A stretch of 64,000 bases of DNA. It comes from Mesobacterium pallidum (lineage in GTDB: Bacteria; Pseudomonadota; Alphaproteobacteria; Rhodobacterales; Rhodobacteraceae). The position numbers and the translations under genes were made by a program. Shown one piece after another: positions 27,135 through 35,822 of the stretch; within the stretch, counting starts at the first letter, position 1; every line of letters begins with the position of its first letter. Where the stretch lies: NCBI RefSeq assembly GCF_019966535.1, contig NZ_JAIMID010000016.1, positions 62,001 through 126,000 on the forward strand. The letters run 5' to 3'. Below the pieces are notes generated by a model. That model searched no databases, had not been told where the DNA came from, and saw only the letters and a program-made list of their open reading frames with translations.

Positions 27135-28385
27135 ATGGCAGCTCCTGGTGAAAACCTTCGGATCAATGGCGACCGGCTGTGGGACAGCCTGATGGACATG
27201 GCCAAGATCGGCCCCGGCGTGGCGGGCGGCAACAACCGCCAGACCCTGACCGATGCCGATGGCGAGGGCCGCGCGCTGTTCCAGAAATGGTGCGAGGCCG
27301 CGGGCTGCACCATGGGCCTCGACCAGATGGGCAACATGTTCGCGCGGCGCGAGGGCACGGACCCCGACGCGCTGCCGGTCTACGTGGGCAGCCACCTCGA
27401 CACCCAGCCCACGGGCGGGAAATACGACGGTGTTCTGGGCGTGCTCGGCGGGCTGGAAGTCATCCGCTCGCTCAACGATCTCGACATCAAGACCAAGCAC
27501 CCGATCGTGGTTACCAACTGGACGAACGAGGAAGGCACCCGCTACGCCCCGGCCATGCTCGCCTCGGGCGTCTTCGCCGGCATCCACACGCAGGACTGGG
27601 CCTATGACCGCGTCGATGCCGAGGGGAAAAAGTTCGGCGCCGAGCTGGAGCGCATCGGCTGGAAGGGCGACGAAGAGGTCGGCGCGCGCAAGATGCATGC
27701 CTTCTTCGAACTGCATATCGAACAGGGTCCCATCCTCGAGGCCGAGGGCAAGGATATTGGTGTCGTCACCCACGGCCAGGGGCTGAGCTGGACGCAAATC
27801 ACCATCACCGGCAAGGATGCCCACACCGGATCGACCCCCATGCCGATGCGCCGGAATGCCGGCCTTGGCATGGCGCGCATCCTCGAAAAGGTCGACGAAA
27901 TCGCCTGGTCCCACAAGCCCCACGCCGTGGGCGCGGCGGGCCATATCGACGTCTACCCCAATTCGCGCAACGTGATCCCGGGCAAGGTCGTCTTTACCGT
28001 CGATTTCCGCAGCCCGGACCTGTCGGTCATCGAGGACATGGAAAAACGCCTCAAGGTCGAGGCGCAGAAGATCTGCGACGACATGGAACTGGGCGTGGAA
28101 TTCGAAAAGGTCGGCGGCTTCGATCCGGTGGAATTCGACGCCACATGCGTCTCGGCCATCCGCAACGCGGCCGAGCGACTTGGCTATTCGCACCGCGACA
28201 TCATCTCGGGCGCGGGCCACGATGCCTGCTGGATCAACCAGGTGGCCCCGACGGCCATGGTGATGTGCCCCTGCGTCGATGGGCTGTCGCACAACGAGGC
28301 GGAAGAGATCAGCAAGGACTGGGCCGCCGCTGGCGCCGACGTGCTGTTCCACGCGGTCCTGGAAACCGCCGAAATCGTGGAGTGA
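27135..28385 (+). CDS. Zn-dependent N-carbamoyl-beta-alanine amidohydrolase (beta-ureidopropionase)
   Basis: A 416-residue M20-family hydrolase that cleaves N-carbamoyl-beta-alanine to beta-alanine, CO2 and ammonia, the last step of reductive pyrimidine breakdown. The metal ligands are visible in order: His in GSHLDTQPTGGKYDG, the Asp of GKYDGVLG, the Glu pair in TNEEGTRYAP, His in FELHIEQGP and a C-terminal His in GAGHDACW. The dimerisation lid carries TGKDAHTGSTPMPMRRNAG. The ATG at 27135 follows GGGGAAGA. HyuC-type L-carbamoylase is the alternative, but the context favours the pyrimidine role. Confidence 0.9.
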   Translation: MAAPGENLRINGDRLWDSLMDMAKIGPGVAGGNNRQTLTDADGEGRALFQKWCEAAGCTMGLDQMGNMFARREGTDPDALPVYVGSHLDTQPTGGKYDGVLGVLGGLEVIRSLNDLDIKTKHPIVVTNWTNEEGTRYAPAMLASGVFAGIHTQDWAYDRVDAEGKKFGAELERIGWKGDEEVGARKMHAFFELHIEQGPILEAEGKDIGVVTHGQGLSWTQITITGKDAHTGSTPMPMRRNAGLGMARILEKVDEIAWSHKPHAVGAAGHIDVYPNSRNVIPGKVVFTVDFRSPDLSVIEDMEKRLKVEAQKICDDMELGVEFEKVGGFDPVEFDATCVSAIRNAAERLGYSHRDIISGAGHDACWINQVAPTAMVMCPCVDGLSHNEAEEISKDWAAAGADVLFHAVLETAEIVE

Positions 28386-28404
28386 TCCGGAAGGAAGGCG
28401 CAGC

Positions 28405-28731
28405 TTGAAGATCGTGGATGACGAGGTCATGTCGCAGCACATCACCCGCCTTGTCGAGGACGAGATCGCGGCCTGGGACACCACGGCCGCGCCGGATGCC
28501 GCGCACCTGGAGCACTTCCAGCAGCGCCGCGTGCGCAAGCCCCGGCCGATCACCGTGAACTTTTCCGGCGGCATCACCCAGACCTGCTGGTCGGTGACCC
28601 GCTCGGACGGGTCCTACCAGGTGGTCTACCTGCCGACTGCGGGGTATTTCTCGCTTTGCGTCGCCAGCGATTTCGGGCCGCTCGACATCGGCGTGCATGG
28701 CCCCGCGATCAAGTGCTTCGGGGCGGTTTGA
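28405..28731 (+). CDS. small hypothetical protein in the pyrimidine operon
   Basis: A 108-residue protein of unknown function. I place the start at TTG 28405 because GGAAGGAAGG ends 6 nt before it and it follows the carbamoylase stop by 19 bp; a GTG lies at 28414. The N-terminus is acidic and helical (DEVMSQHITRLVEDEIAAW). The C-terminal half is beta-rich (RPITVNFSGGITQTCWSVTR, then SDGSYQVVYLP) and ends FGPLDIGVHGPAIKCFGAV. There is no signal peptide or membrane helix. Its location between the carbamoylase and dihydropyrimidinase genes suggests a pathway-associated role. Confidence 0.75.
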   Translation: MKIVDDEVMSQHITRLVEDEIAAWDTTAAPDAAHLEHFQQRRVRKPRPITVNFSGGITQTCWSVTRSDGSYQVVYLPTAGYFSLCVASDFGPLDIGVHGPAIKCFGAV

Positions 28732-28839
28732 GCCATGCGCGCGCCCAGTCGCCCCGATTTCCCTCACGCCAGCGGTTCCCATCCGGCCCTTGCCGGACGT
28801 AACCTTGCAGGGACAGCCAAGCGATTTCAGGGGAGTGAT

Positions 28840-29079
28840 ATGCGCAGAACGACATTTGCAGCGGCGGTGATCGCCATCACCGGCCTCGGCGCCTGCGACG
28901 AGGCCGCCCTGACGGGCATCGGCGCGGGCCCCTCATTGGGCGCGGCCAGTGGCAGCGCACCGGGCGACAGCGCTTTTTCGCGCGACGAAAAAGGCTGCCT
29001 CTACGAGGATATCGGCGGCGCCAAGGTGGCGATCGTCGATGCCTCGGGGCGGCAGAAATGCGACACGCTCAGCCTCTGA
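28840..29079 (+). CDS. small putative lipoprotein
   Basis: A 79-residue protein with a short signal peptide (MRRTTFAAAVIAITGLGAC) ending in a lipobox-like LGAC; the Cys at residue 19 would be lipidated. The mature part is Gly/Ser/Ala-rich, then has a compact CLYEDIGGAKVAIVDASGRQ segment with two more Cys residues. The start ATG has GGGGAG upstream. It sits between two pyrimidine-catabolic genes but shows no domain that ties it to them. Confidence 0.7.
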   Translation: MRRTTFAAAVIAITGLGACDEAALTGIGAGPSLGAASGSAPGDSAFSRDEKGCLYEDIGGAKVAIVDASGRQKCDTLSL

Positions 29080-29142
29080 GCGTGCATTCACACGCCGCGC
29101 CTGCGGCAGCAACATGCAGACCTTGATAAGGGGGATGACGAC

Positions 29143-30603
29143 ATGAGCAAGGTGATCAAGGGCGGCACGGTCGTGACCGCAGACCGCCAGTGGAAGGCCG
29201 ACGTGCTGATCGAAGGCGAACAGATCGCCGCCATCGGCGAGAACCTGACCGGCGACACGGTGATCGACGCCAGCGATGCCTACGTGATCCCCGGCGGCAT
29301 CGACCCGCATACGCACCTGGAAATGCCTTTCATGGGCACCACGGCCGCCGAGACCTTCGAGACCGGCACCTGGGCCGCGGCCACGGGCGGCACCACCATG
29401 GTGGTCGATTTCTGCCTGCCGGGGGAGGACGGCAGCATCAAGAACGCGATTGCGGAATGGCACCGGAAATCGGCGCCGCAGATTTGTTCCGACATCGGCT
29501 ACCACATGGCGATCACCGGCTGGAACGAGACCATCTTTACCGAGATGAAGGATGCGGTGGACGCGGGCGTGAACTCGTTCAAGCACTTCATGGCCTACAA
29601 AGGCGCGCTGATGGTCGAGGATGACGAGATGTTCGCGTCGTTCAGCCGGTGCCGCGAGCTCGGCGCCCTGCCCATGGTCCATGCCGAGAACGGCGACCTC
29701 GTGGACCTGATGCAGAAGAAATTCCTGGCCGAAGGCAAGACCGGCCCCGAATGGCACGCCCGCTCGCGTCCGCCCGAGTTCGAGGGCGAGGCCGCCAACC
29801 GCGCGATCACCATCGCCGACGCCGCCGGCACGCCCCTCTACATCGTCCACGTGTCCTGCGAGCAGGCCCACGAGGCCATCCGCCGCGCCCGCCAGAAGGG
29901 CATGCGCATCTACGGCGAGCCGCTGGCGCAATTCCTGACCCTGGACGACGACGAATACCTGTCGGAAGACTGGCTGCATTCGGCCCGCCGCGTCATGTCG
30001 CCCCCGTTCCGCGGCAAGGAGCATCAGGACGGCCTCTGGGCGGGCCTGCAGGCCGGGTCGCTGCAGGTGGTCGCCACCGACCACGCCGCGTTCAACTCGG
30101 ACCAGAAAAAGATGGGCCTGAACGATTTCACCAAGATCCCCAACGGCACCAACGGGCTGGAAGAGCGCCTGGCCGTCCTCTGGACGCGTGGCGTCGAAAC
30201 CGGCCGCCTGACACCCGAGGAATTCGTGGCCGTCACCTCGACCAACGTCGCCAAGATCCTGAACATGTACCCGCAGAAGGGCTCGCTCTCGGTTGGCGCC
30301 GATGCCGATATCGTGGTCTGGGACCCCAAGATCACCAAGACGATCTCGGCCTCGAACCACCATTCGATCCTTGATTACAACGTGTTCGAGGGGATGGAGG
30401 TCACGGCGCAGGCCCGCTACACCCTGTCGCGCGGCGATGTCATCTGGGCCTGGGGCCAGAACTCGCAACCCCAGCCGGGACGCGGGAAATTCGTGCCGCG
30501 CAAGCCCTTCGCCTCGGCCACCGTGGCGCTGTCGAAGTGGAAGGAGCTGAACTCTCCCCGTTCGGTCAAGCGCGACCCGATGAACATTCCGGCGGGGATT
30601 TGA
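29143..30603 (+). CDS. hydA: dihydropyrimidinase (D-hydantoinase)
   Basis: A 486-residue cyclic amidohydrolase that opens dihydrouracil and dihydrothymine to N-carbamoyl-beta-amino acids. Metal site motifs are complete: GGIDPHTHLEMPF, the carboxylated Lys in NSFKHFMAYKGALM, HAENGDLVD, YIVHVSCEQA and the Asp in VVATDHAAFNSDQK. The length and the C-terminal RGKFVPRKPF fit the dihydropyrimidinase branch. GGGGG precedes the ATG. It completes the PreTA - dihydropyrimidinase - carbamoylase pathway within 8 kb. Confidence 0.95.
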   Translation: MSKVIKGGTVVTADRQWKADVLIEGEQIAAIGENLTGDTVIDASDAYVIPGGIDPHTHLEMPFMGTTAAETFETGTWAAATGGTTMVVDFCLPGEDGSIKNAIAEWHRKSAPQICSDIGYHMAITGWNETIFTEMKDAVDAGVNSFKHFMAYKGALMVEDDEMFASFSRCRELGALPMVHAENGDLVDLMQKKFLAEGKTGPEWHARSRPPEFEGEAANRAITIADAAGTPLYIVHVSCEQAHEAIRRARQKGMRIYGEPLAQFLTLDDDEYLSEDWLHSARRVMSPPFRGKEHQDGLWAGLQAGSLQVVATDHAAFNSDQKKMGLNDFTKIPNGTNGLEERLAVLWTRGVETGRLTPEEFVAVTSTNVAKILNMYPQKGSLSVGADADIVVWDPKITKTISASNHHSILDYNVFEGMEVTAQARYTLSRGDVIWAWGQNSQPQPGRGKFVPRKPFASATVALSKWKELNSPRSVKRDPMNIPAGI

Positions 30604-30634
30604 ATGCTTTTCGATTAGTTGAGGGGCTTGGTAC

Positions 30635-31183
30635 GTGTTGGAAGCATGGATCTATCGTCTTCTATTTTTGGTCGCGCTGCTGATGCTCGCGATTGCAGCC
30701 GTATCGTCAGTGGATTGGCTTCAGCTCTGGTTGAATGAGAAGCAAGTGACCATGGTCACCTCACTGGTTTTGGTGACCTTTGGGTTTGCTCTAGGAGAGT
30801 TCAAGTACGTCAGGGATCGAACGGCGCACAACTCCCAAAAAAAGTTGGAGGTGGCGCCGCTTCTGGTCGAAGCCAGTATCGCGTTAGGGGTAGCCTCTGC
30901 TCTATCCCAAACGCGTGAAGAGCAAGAGATATGTTTGGACGATAAAAAGAAGCACGAAGCTCTTCTGGGTGATGCGCTAGGGAAACTGCATGAAATCAGG
31001 GCCGACCATGTTCGAGGTTTTCCGCGAGCGCATTTAGATCTGTCTGTTCTGGAAGGAAAACTGACCACTTTGAAAGCCAGCCTCAACGCGGGACTTACAA
31101 GGGATGAATACTCAGATGCACTCCTTGGATTGCAGTCAGACTTTCGCAGTCTTGATGAGGCAATAATGAGGCACCGATCGTGA
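30635..31183 (+). CDS. AT-rich membrane-anchored hypothetical protein inserted in the operon
   Basis: A 182-residue protein with two N-terminal hydrophobic helices (residues about 6-25 and 38-55). A soluble helical tail follows (KKLEVAPLLVEASIALGVAS...). The GTG start at 30635 follows GAGGGG. Its base and codon use is visibly more AT-rich than both neighbours, with codons such as TTA, AGA-like and CAA, which points to recent acquisition. Its TGA overlaps the GTG start of the ABC ATPase gene by 4 bp, so it could be translationally coupled. I do not recognise the family. Confidence 0.7.
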   Translation: MLEAWIYRLLFLVALLMLAIAAVSSVDWLQLWLNEKQVTMVTSLVLVTFGFALGEFKYVRDRTAHNSQKKLEVAPLLVEASIALGVASALSQTREEQEICLDDKKKHEALLGDALGKLHEIRADHVRGFPRAHLDLSVLEGKLTTLKASLNAGLTRDEYSDALLGLQSDFRSLDEAIMRHRS

Positions 31184-31959
31184 CCGAACCCGTCATCTCC
31201 GCCTCCGACCTGTCCCTGACCTTTCAGACGGGCGACGGCCCGGTGCATGCGCTCAAGGACGTGAGCCTCGACATCGCCAAGGGCGATTTCGTCAGCTTCA
31301 TCGGCCCCTCGGGCTGCGGCAAGACCACCTTTTTGCGCTGCATGGCCGATCTCGAACACCCGACCGCCGGGACGATCACGGTCAACGGTGTGACGCCCGA
31401 GGCGGCGCGCAAGGCACGTGCCTATGGCTATGTCTTCCAGGCGGCGGGGCTTTATCCGTGGCGCACCATCGGCGGCAACATCCGCCTGCCGCTCGAGATC
31501 ATGGGCTACGACAAGGCCGACCAGAGCGCCCGCGTGAAGCGGGTGCTCGAGCTGGTGGACTTGGCGGGGTTCGAAAAGAAATACCCCTGGCAGCTGTCGG
31601 GCGGGATGCAGCAACGCGCCTCGATCGCGCGGGCGCTGGCCTTCGACGCGGACATCCTGCTGATGGACGAACCCTTCGGCGCGCTGGACGAGATCGTGCG
31701 CGATCACCTGAACGAACAACTGCTGGCGCTCTGGGCCAAGACGGAAAAGACCATCGCTTTCGTCACCCATTCGATCCCCGAGGCGGTGTACCTGTCGACC
31801 AAGATCGTGGTCATGTCGCCACGCCCGGGCCGGATCACCGACGTGATCGACAGCCCCCTGCCGCGCGAGCGCCCGCTCGAGATCCGCGACACGCCGGAAT
31901 TCCTCGAGATCGCCCACCGCGTCCGCGAGGGCCTCAAGGCAGGGCACAGCTATGATTGA
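31180..31959 (+). CDS. ABC transporter ATP-binding protein, nitrate/taurine/HMP-type importer
   Basis: A 259-residue ATPase with Walker A GPSGCGKTT, Q-loop GYVFQAAGLYPW, signature LSGGMQQRASIARALA, Walker B ILLMDEPFGALDE and switch His in AFVTHSIPEAV. It belongs to the SsuB/TauB/ThiZ-like group that serves NMT1-type binding proteins. The GTG at 31180 is the only start with family-like sequence (TEPVISASDLSLTF). The permeases and binding protein follow, so the set imports a small heterocyclic or aromatic compound, likely a pyrimidine given the operon (inference). Confidence 0.88.
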   Translation: MTEPVISASDLSLTFQTGDGPVHALKDVSLDIAKGDFVSFIGPSGCGKTTFLRCMADLEHPTAGTITVNGVTPEAARKARAYGYVFQAAGLYPWRTIGGNIRLPLEIMGYDKADQSARVKRVLELVDLAGFEKKYPWQLSGGMQQRASIARALAFDADILLMDEPFGALDEIVRDHLNEQLLALWAKTEKTIAFVTHSIPEAVYLSTKIVVMSPRPGRITDVIDSPLPRERPLEIRDTPEFLEIAHRVREGLKAGHSYD

Positions 31960-32112
31960 CGCGGCGCGCGGGATAATGGGCCGGGGAGCATCGGGCGCCC
32001 TCCGCCCCCCGGCACCATCCCGCATTACGTGTTGGGCTGCGGGCGCCCCTTTCACCTTTCGCGGTCATCGGCTTGCCAGCCTGTACCGCCGGGCCATGGA
32101 AGCACTTAATCC

Positions 32113-32186
32113 TTTCATCTTTCTTAAAATATGCATGACCCGATCTCGGCTCGCGTTGCCATTTGCATATTTGGAGAAAGATGAAA
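32113..32186. repeat. 23-bp inverted repeat between ABC ATPase and permease genes
   Basis: Arms at 32113-32135 and 32164-32186 are complementary at 21 of 23 positions (core TTTCATCTTTCT ... AAATATGCA) around a 28-nt loop. This lies in a 243-bp gap within an otherwise tight operon and ends 16 bp before the permease ATG. The right arm resembles the dispersed repeat at 12621 and 55964, so two opposite copies of that repeat may have met here. Confidence 0.75.
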
Positions 32187-32202
32187 TCCGGGGGGCCACG
32201 GC

Positions 32203-33072
32203 ATGAAGCGCATCGTTCCCGTCCTTGTCGTCGTCGCCTGCATTTTCGCGCTGTGGTACGCAGGGTCGTTCCTGATGAACCGCGCCTGGGTCATGGACCA
32301 GGCGGCACGGGCGGGGACGGAGCCGGGGTTTTCCGAGGTGCTGCGGGATACGATGAACCAGGACCGGGCCAAGCTGCCCGCGCCGCACCAGGTGGCGGCG
32401 GAGCTGTATGACGGGATCTTAGACAAGAAGGTCACGTCCAAGCGCAGCCTCGTCTACCATGGTTTCATCACCTTCCAGGCGACCATGGCGGGCTTCGCGC
32501 TGGGGATCGTCGCGGGCGTGGCGCTGGCCGTGGCCATCGTGCTGAGCCGAGTGGCGGATCGGACGCTGATGCCCTGGGCGATCATCAGCCAGACCATCCC
32601 CGTGGTGGCGCTGGCGCCGATGATCGTGGTGCTGACAAATGCCATGGGGGCGGGCAGCCTGATGGTGCCAAAGGCGATCATCGCAGGCTACCTGTCGTTT
32701 TTTCCCGTGCTGGTCAGCATGGTCGCGGGGCTGCGCAGCCCGGACCGGATGCAGCTGGATCTTCTGCGCACCTATGGCGCCAGCCCGCGCCAAGTGTTCT
32801 GGAAGCTGCGGATGCCCGCCTCGCTGCCGTACTTCTTCGCCTCGCTCAAGATCGCCGTGGCCGCCAGCCTTGTCGGCGCCATCGTCGGAGAGCTTCCGAC
32901 CGGCGCCATCGCCGGCCTTGGCGCGCGGATGCTGATCGGGTCGCAATTCGGCAACCCGATGATCATGTGGTCGGCGCTCTTTGCCGCCGCGATCCTGGCC
33001 GCCGGGCTGATCTGGATCGTCGGAGGCATTGAAAAGCTCGCCAACCGGATGATGGGAGGGCAGCGCGCATGA
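32203..33072 (+). CDS. ABC transporter permease (first)
   Basis: A 289-residue inner-membrane permease of the BPD_transp_1 family with about six transmembrane helices. The coupling-helix motif is present (LLRTYGASPRQVFWKLRMPA). The N-terminal helix is VPVLVVVACIFALWYAGSFL. A GGGGGG tract precedes the ATG. Its stop overlaps the next permease gene by ATGA. It would pair with that second permease as a heterodimer. Confidence 0.88.
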   Translation: MKRIVPVLVVVACIFALWYAGSFLMNRAWVMDQAARAGTEPGFSEVLRDTMNQDRAKLPAPHQVAAELYDGILDKKVTSKRSLVYHGFITFQATMAGFALGIVAGVALAVAIVLSRVADRTLMPWAIISQTIPVVALAPMIVVLTNAMGAGSLMVPKAIIAGYLSFFPVLVSMVAGLRSPDRMQLDLLRTYGASPRQVFWKLRMPASLPYFFASLKIAVAASLVGAIVGELPTGAIAGLGARMLIGSQFGNPMIMWSALFAAAILAAGLIWIVGGIEKLANRMMGGQRA

Positions 33073-33839
33073 CCGGGACCATGGCACGCATCGCCTGGCC
33101 GCTGGGCTTCGGCATCCTCGTCCTGATCCTGTGGGAGGCGGCCGTGCGCGGCTTTGACATCCCGCCCGCGATCCTGCCCGCCCCGACCGAGATCTGGGAC
33201 GCGATCCAGCGCTCGACCCATATCCTGTGGATCGACTGGGTGCAGACCGTGGTCAAGGGCGCGCTGACCGGCCTGATCCTCGGCGCCATCGCCGGGGTGC
33301 TGGCGGCGCTGGCCATCGACCGGGTGGACTTCCTGCGGCGGGGCCTGCTGCCGGTGGCGAATTTCGTCGCCGCCCTGCCCATCGTCGGCGTGGCGCCGAT
33401 CATGGTCATGTGGTTCGGCTTTGACTGGCAGTCCAAGGCGGCCGTGGTCGTGGTCATGGTGTTTTTCCCGATGCTGGTGAACACGCTGGCCGGGCTCGAG
33501 GCGACGGACCGGATGCAGCGCGACCTGATGCGCACCTACAGCGCCAGCCACGCACAAACCCTGGGCAAGTTGCGGCTGCCGGCCGCCATGCCGTTCATCT
33601 TCAACGGGCTGAAGATCGCCACCACCCTTGCGCTGATCGGCGCCATCGTGGCGGAATACTTCGGCTCTCCCACCAAGGGCATGGGATTTCGCATCTCGAC
33701 TGAGGTGGGGCGGCTCGGGATCGACATGGTCTGGGCCGAGATCGCCGTTTCTGCCATCACGGGGACGGCTCTTTACGGTCTTGTCGCGCTGATCGAGCGC
33801 CGGGTGACCTTCTGGCACCCGTCGCAGCGGCGAGGCTGA
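33069..33839 (+). CDS. ABC transporter permease (second)
   Basis: A 256-residue BPD_transp_1 permease in the SsuC/TauC group. The first helix is WPLGFGILVLILWEAAV, and the conserved IPPAILPAPTEIWDAI-like loop is typical of nitrate/taurine-type importers. The coupling motif is LMRTYSASHAQTLGKLRLPA. It is coupled by ATGA to the upstream permease and followed after 40 bp by the binding-protein gene. Confidence 0.9.
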   Translation: MTGTMARIAWPLGFGILVLILWEAAVRGFDIPPAILPAPTEIWDAIQRSTHILWIDWVQTVVKGALTGLILGAIAGVLAALAIDRVDFLRRGLLPVANFVAALPIVGVAPIMVMWFGFDWQSKAAVVVVMVFFPMLVNTLAGLEATDRMQRDLMRTYSASHAQTLGKLRLPAAMPFIFNGLKIATTLALIGAIVAEYFGSPTKGMGFRISTEVGRLGIDMVWAEIAVSAITGTALYGLVALIERRVTFWHPSQRRG

Positions 33840-33879
33840 ACAACAACCATAAACGATCACGCAACATGGAGACTGAGAC

Positions 33880-34869
33880 ATGACCATCAAGAACCTGGCC
33901 GGGATGGCCTTTGCCGCGGGGCTGATCGCCTCGGGCGCGCAGGCGGCGGATGAACTGACGCTGCAGCTCAAGTGGGTCACGCAGGCCCAGTTCGGCGGCT
34001 ATTACGTGGCGCTGGAAAAGGGCTTCTACGAGGAAGAGGACCTGGACGTCACGATCAAGCCGGGCGGCCCGGACATCGCGCCCACGCAGGTGATCGCGGG
34101 CGGCGGCGCCGACGTCATGGTCGACTGGATGCCCTCGGCCCTGGCCGCGCGCGAAAAGGGCCTGCCGCTGGTCAACATCGCCCAGCCGTTCAAGTCCTCG
34201 GGCATGATGCTGACCTGCCTCAAGGAAAGCGGCATCACCTCGCCCGAGGATTTCCCCGGCAACACCCTGGGCGTCTGGTTCTTCGGCAACGAATACCCCT
34301 TCCTGTCGTGGATGAGCCAGCTGGGCATCCCGACCGAGGGGGGCGCAGACGGTGTCGAAGTGCTCAAGCAGGGCTTCAACGTCGATCCGCTGCTGCAGAA
34401 GCAGGCGGCCTGCATCTCGACCATGACCTACAACGAGTATTGGCAGGTCATCGACGCCGGCATCTCCGAGGATGACCTGGTGACCTTCAAGTACGAAGAC
34501 CAGGGCGTCGCGACGCTGGAAGACGGCCTTTACGTGCTGGAAGAGAAGCTGGCCGATCCGGCCGAGGTGGACAAGCTGGTCCGCTTTGTCCGCGCCTCGA
34601 TGAAGGGCTGGAAATATGCCGAGGAGAACCCCGACGAGGCCGCCGAGATCGTGCTGGAATACGACGAGACCGGCGCCCAGACCGAAGAGCACCAGAAGCG
34701 CATGATGCGCGAGATCGCCAAGCTGACCGCCGGCTCGAACGGCGCGCTGGACATGGCCGATTATGAGCGCACGGTCGCGTCGCTGCTGTCGGGCGGCTCG
34801 GACCCGGTCATCACGATGGAGCCCGAGGGCGCCTACACGATGGAGATCACCGACGCCGCGTTGAACTGA
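33880..34869 (+). CDS. ABC transporter substrate-binding protein, NMT1/THI5-like
   Basis: A 329-residue periplasmic binding protein with a clear signal peptide (MTIKNLAGMAFAAGLIASGA, cleavage after AQA, about residue 23). The mature start LTLQLKWVTQAQFGGYYVAL is characteristic of NMT1/THI5-type proteins, which bind pyrimidine-like or other small heterocycles. GGGADVMVDWMPSALAAREK is the hinge and ligand region. It is the last gene of the ABC operon and is followed by a rho-independent terminator. Confidence 0.9.
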   Translation: MTIKNLAGMAFAAGLIASGAQAADELTLQLKWVTQAQFGGYYVALEKGFYEEEDLDVTIKPGGPDIAPTQVIAGGGADVMVDWMPSALAAREKGLPLVNIAQPFKSSGMMLTCLKESGITSPEDFPGNTLGVWFFGNEYPFLSWMSQLGIPTEGGADGVEVLKQGFNVDPLLQKQAACISTMTYNEYWQVIDAGISEDDLVTFKYEDQGVATLEDGLYVLEEKLADPAEVDKLVRFVRASMKGWKYAEENPDEAAEIVLEYDETGAQTEEHQKRMMREIAKLTAGSNGALDMADYERTVASLLSGGSDPVITMEPEGAYTMEITDAALN

Positions 34870-34892
34870 ACGCGCGCATCGGGCAGAAACGG

Positions 34893-34921
34893 CGGGCCGT
34901 CCCCTTGGGCGGCCCGTTTTT
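34893..34921 (+). terminator. rho-independent terminator after the ABC operon
   Basis: The stem CGGGCCG-(T)-CCC / GGG-CGGCCCG (34893-34916) has a CTT loop and is followed by TTTTT. It starts 23 bp after the binding-protein stop and ends 16 bp before the next ATG. Confidence 0.88.
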
Positions 34922-34937
34922 CGTGGGAGGGGACGCC

Positions 34938-35711
34938 ATGACACTGGCGCGGATCGAGGATGCGGGCGATCGGTTGATCGTCTGGAACATGAACGCGGCG
35001 CGGCGCGGGGCCTTGTCGGTCGAGCTGTACGAGGTGATCACCGAAGCGTGCGCCAGGGCGGCCGCCGAGCCGCGGTTGCGGTCGGTGATCCTGGCCAGCG
35101 AGGGCGGGTATTTCTGCGCCGGCGGCGACATGAACACCTTGATCACCCGGCGCGCACTGACCGAGGCGGAGCGCATCGTCAAGATCGGCGAGCTGCAGGA
35201 TGTGGCCCGCGCGATCCGCGCCTGCCCGGTGCCGGTGATCGCCGCGGTGCAGGGTGGCGCAGCCGGGGCCGGGCTGTCCCTCGCGCTGGCCTGCGACCTG
35301 ATCGTGGCCGAGGCGGGCGCCTCTTTCGTCGCGGCCTATGTGCGGATCGGGTTGGTGCCCGATGGCGGCATGACCGCCTTTGCCGCCCAGGCCCTGCCGC
35401 GCCAGCTGGTAACCGAGATGTGCCTGCTGGGCCGTCCGGTCGGGGTGGATCGCATGGCCGCACTGGGCGTGGTGAGCGTGGTGGCGGCGGAAGGCGCTGC
35501 GCTGGCCGAGGCGCAGGCGCTGGCCGATGCCTTCGCCAAGGGGCCGCGCGACAGCCGGGCGGCGATAAAGGCGCTGATCGGGTCGGCTTACGGCGACGAA
35601 CACGACCAGCTGGAGGCCGAGCGGGCCGCCATGGCCCGGGCGCAGGGCGGGGACGAGGCGGGCGAGGGGATCCAGGCCTTCCTCGACAAGCGCAAGCCGT
35701 CGTTTCCCTGA
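34938..35711 (+). CDS. enoyl-CoA hydratase/isomerase family protein
   Basis: A 257-residue crotonase-fold protein. The CoA-binding oxyanion-hole region is SEGGYFCAGGDMNTL, with the second glycine-rich loop VQGGAAGAGLSLALACDLIV. The usual second catalytic Glu region reads VRIGLVPDGGMTAFAAQALP, with Asp where many isomerase-like members have it. It may therefore be an isomerase or ring-opening type (PaaG- or oxepin-CoA hydrolase-like) rather than a plain hydratase. It starts just after a terminator, with GGAGGGGA before the ATG, so it has its own promoter or relies on read-through. Confidence 0.82.
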   Translation: MTLARIEDAGDRLIVWNMNAARRGALSVELYEVITEACARAAAEPRLRSVILASEGGYFCAGGDMNTLITRRALTEAERIVKIGELQDVARAIRACPVPVIAAVQGGAAGAGLSLALACDLIVAEAGASFVAAYVRIGLVPDGGMTAFAAQALPRQLVTEMCLLGRPVGVDRMAALGVVSVVAAEGAALAEAQALADAFAKGPRDSRAAIKALIGSAYGDEHDQLEAERAAMARAQGGDEAGEGIQAFLDKRKPSFP

Positions 35712-35773
35712 CCGTACCCTGATCCACCGGTCGCGCTGGCGCGCGGCAGGTCGCACGTGGCCCCTCCTCCTGT

Positions 35774-35794
35774 CCTCCTCCCCCGGGGAGGAGG
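35774..35794. terminator. GC palindrome between convergent genes
   Basis: Perfect 10-bp arms (CCTCCTCCCC and its complement; 35774-35783 and 35785-35794) around a single base lie between the enoyl-CoA hydratase gene and the convergent YcaQ-like gene. A short CTCTTT follows. It may act as a weak bidirectional terminator. Confidence 0.5.
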
Positions 35795-35822
35795 AACTCT
35801 TTGGCCGGCCGACCCCGAAACA

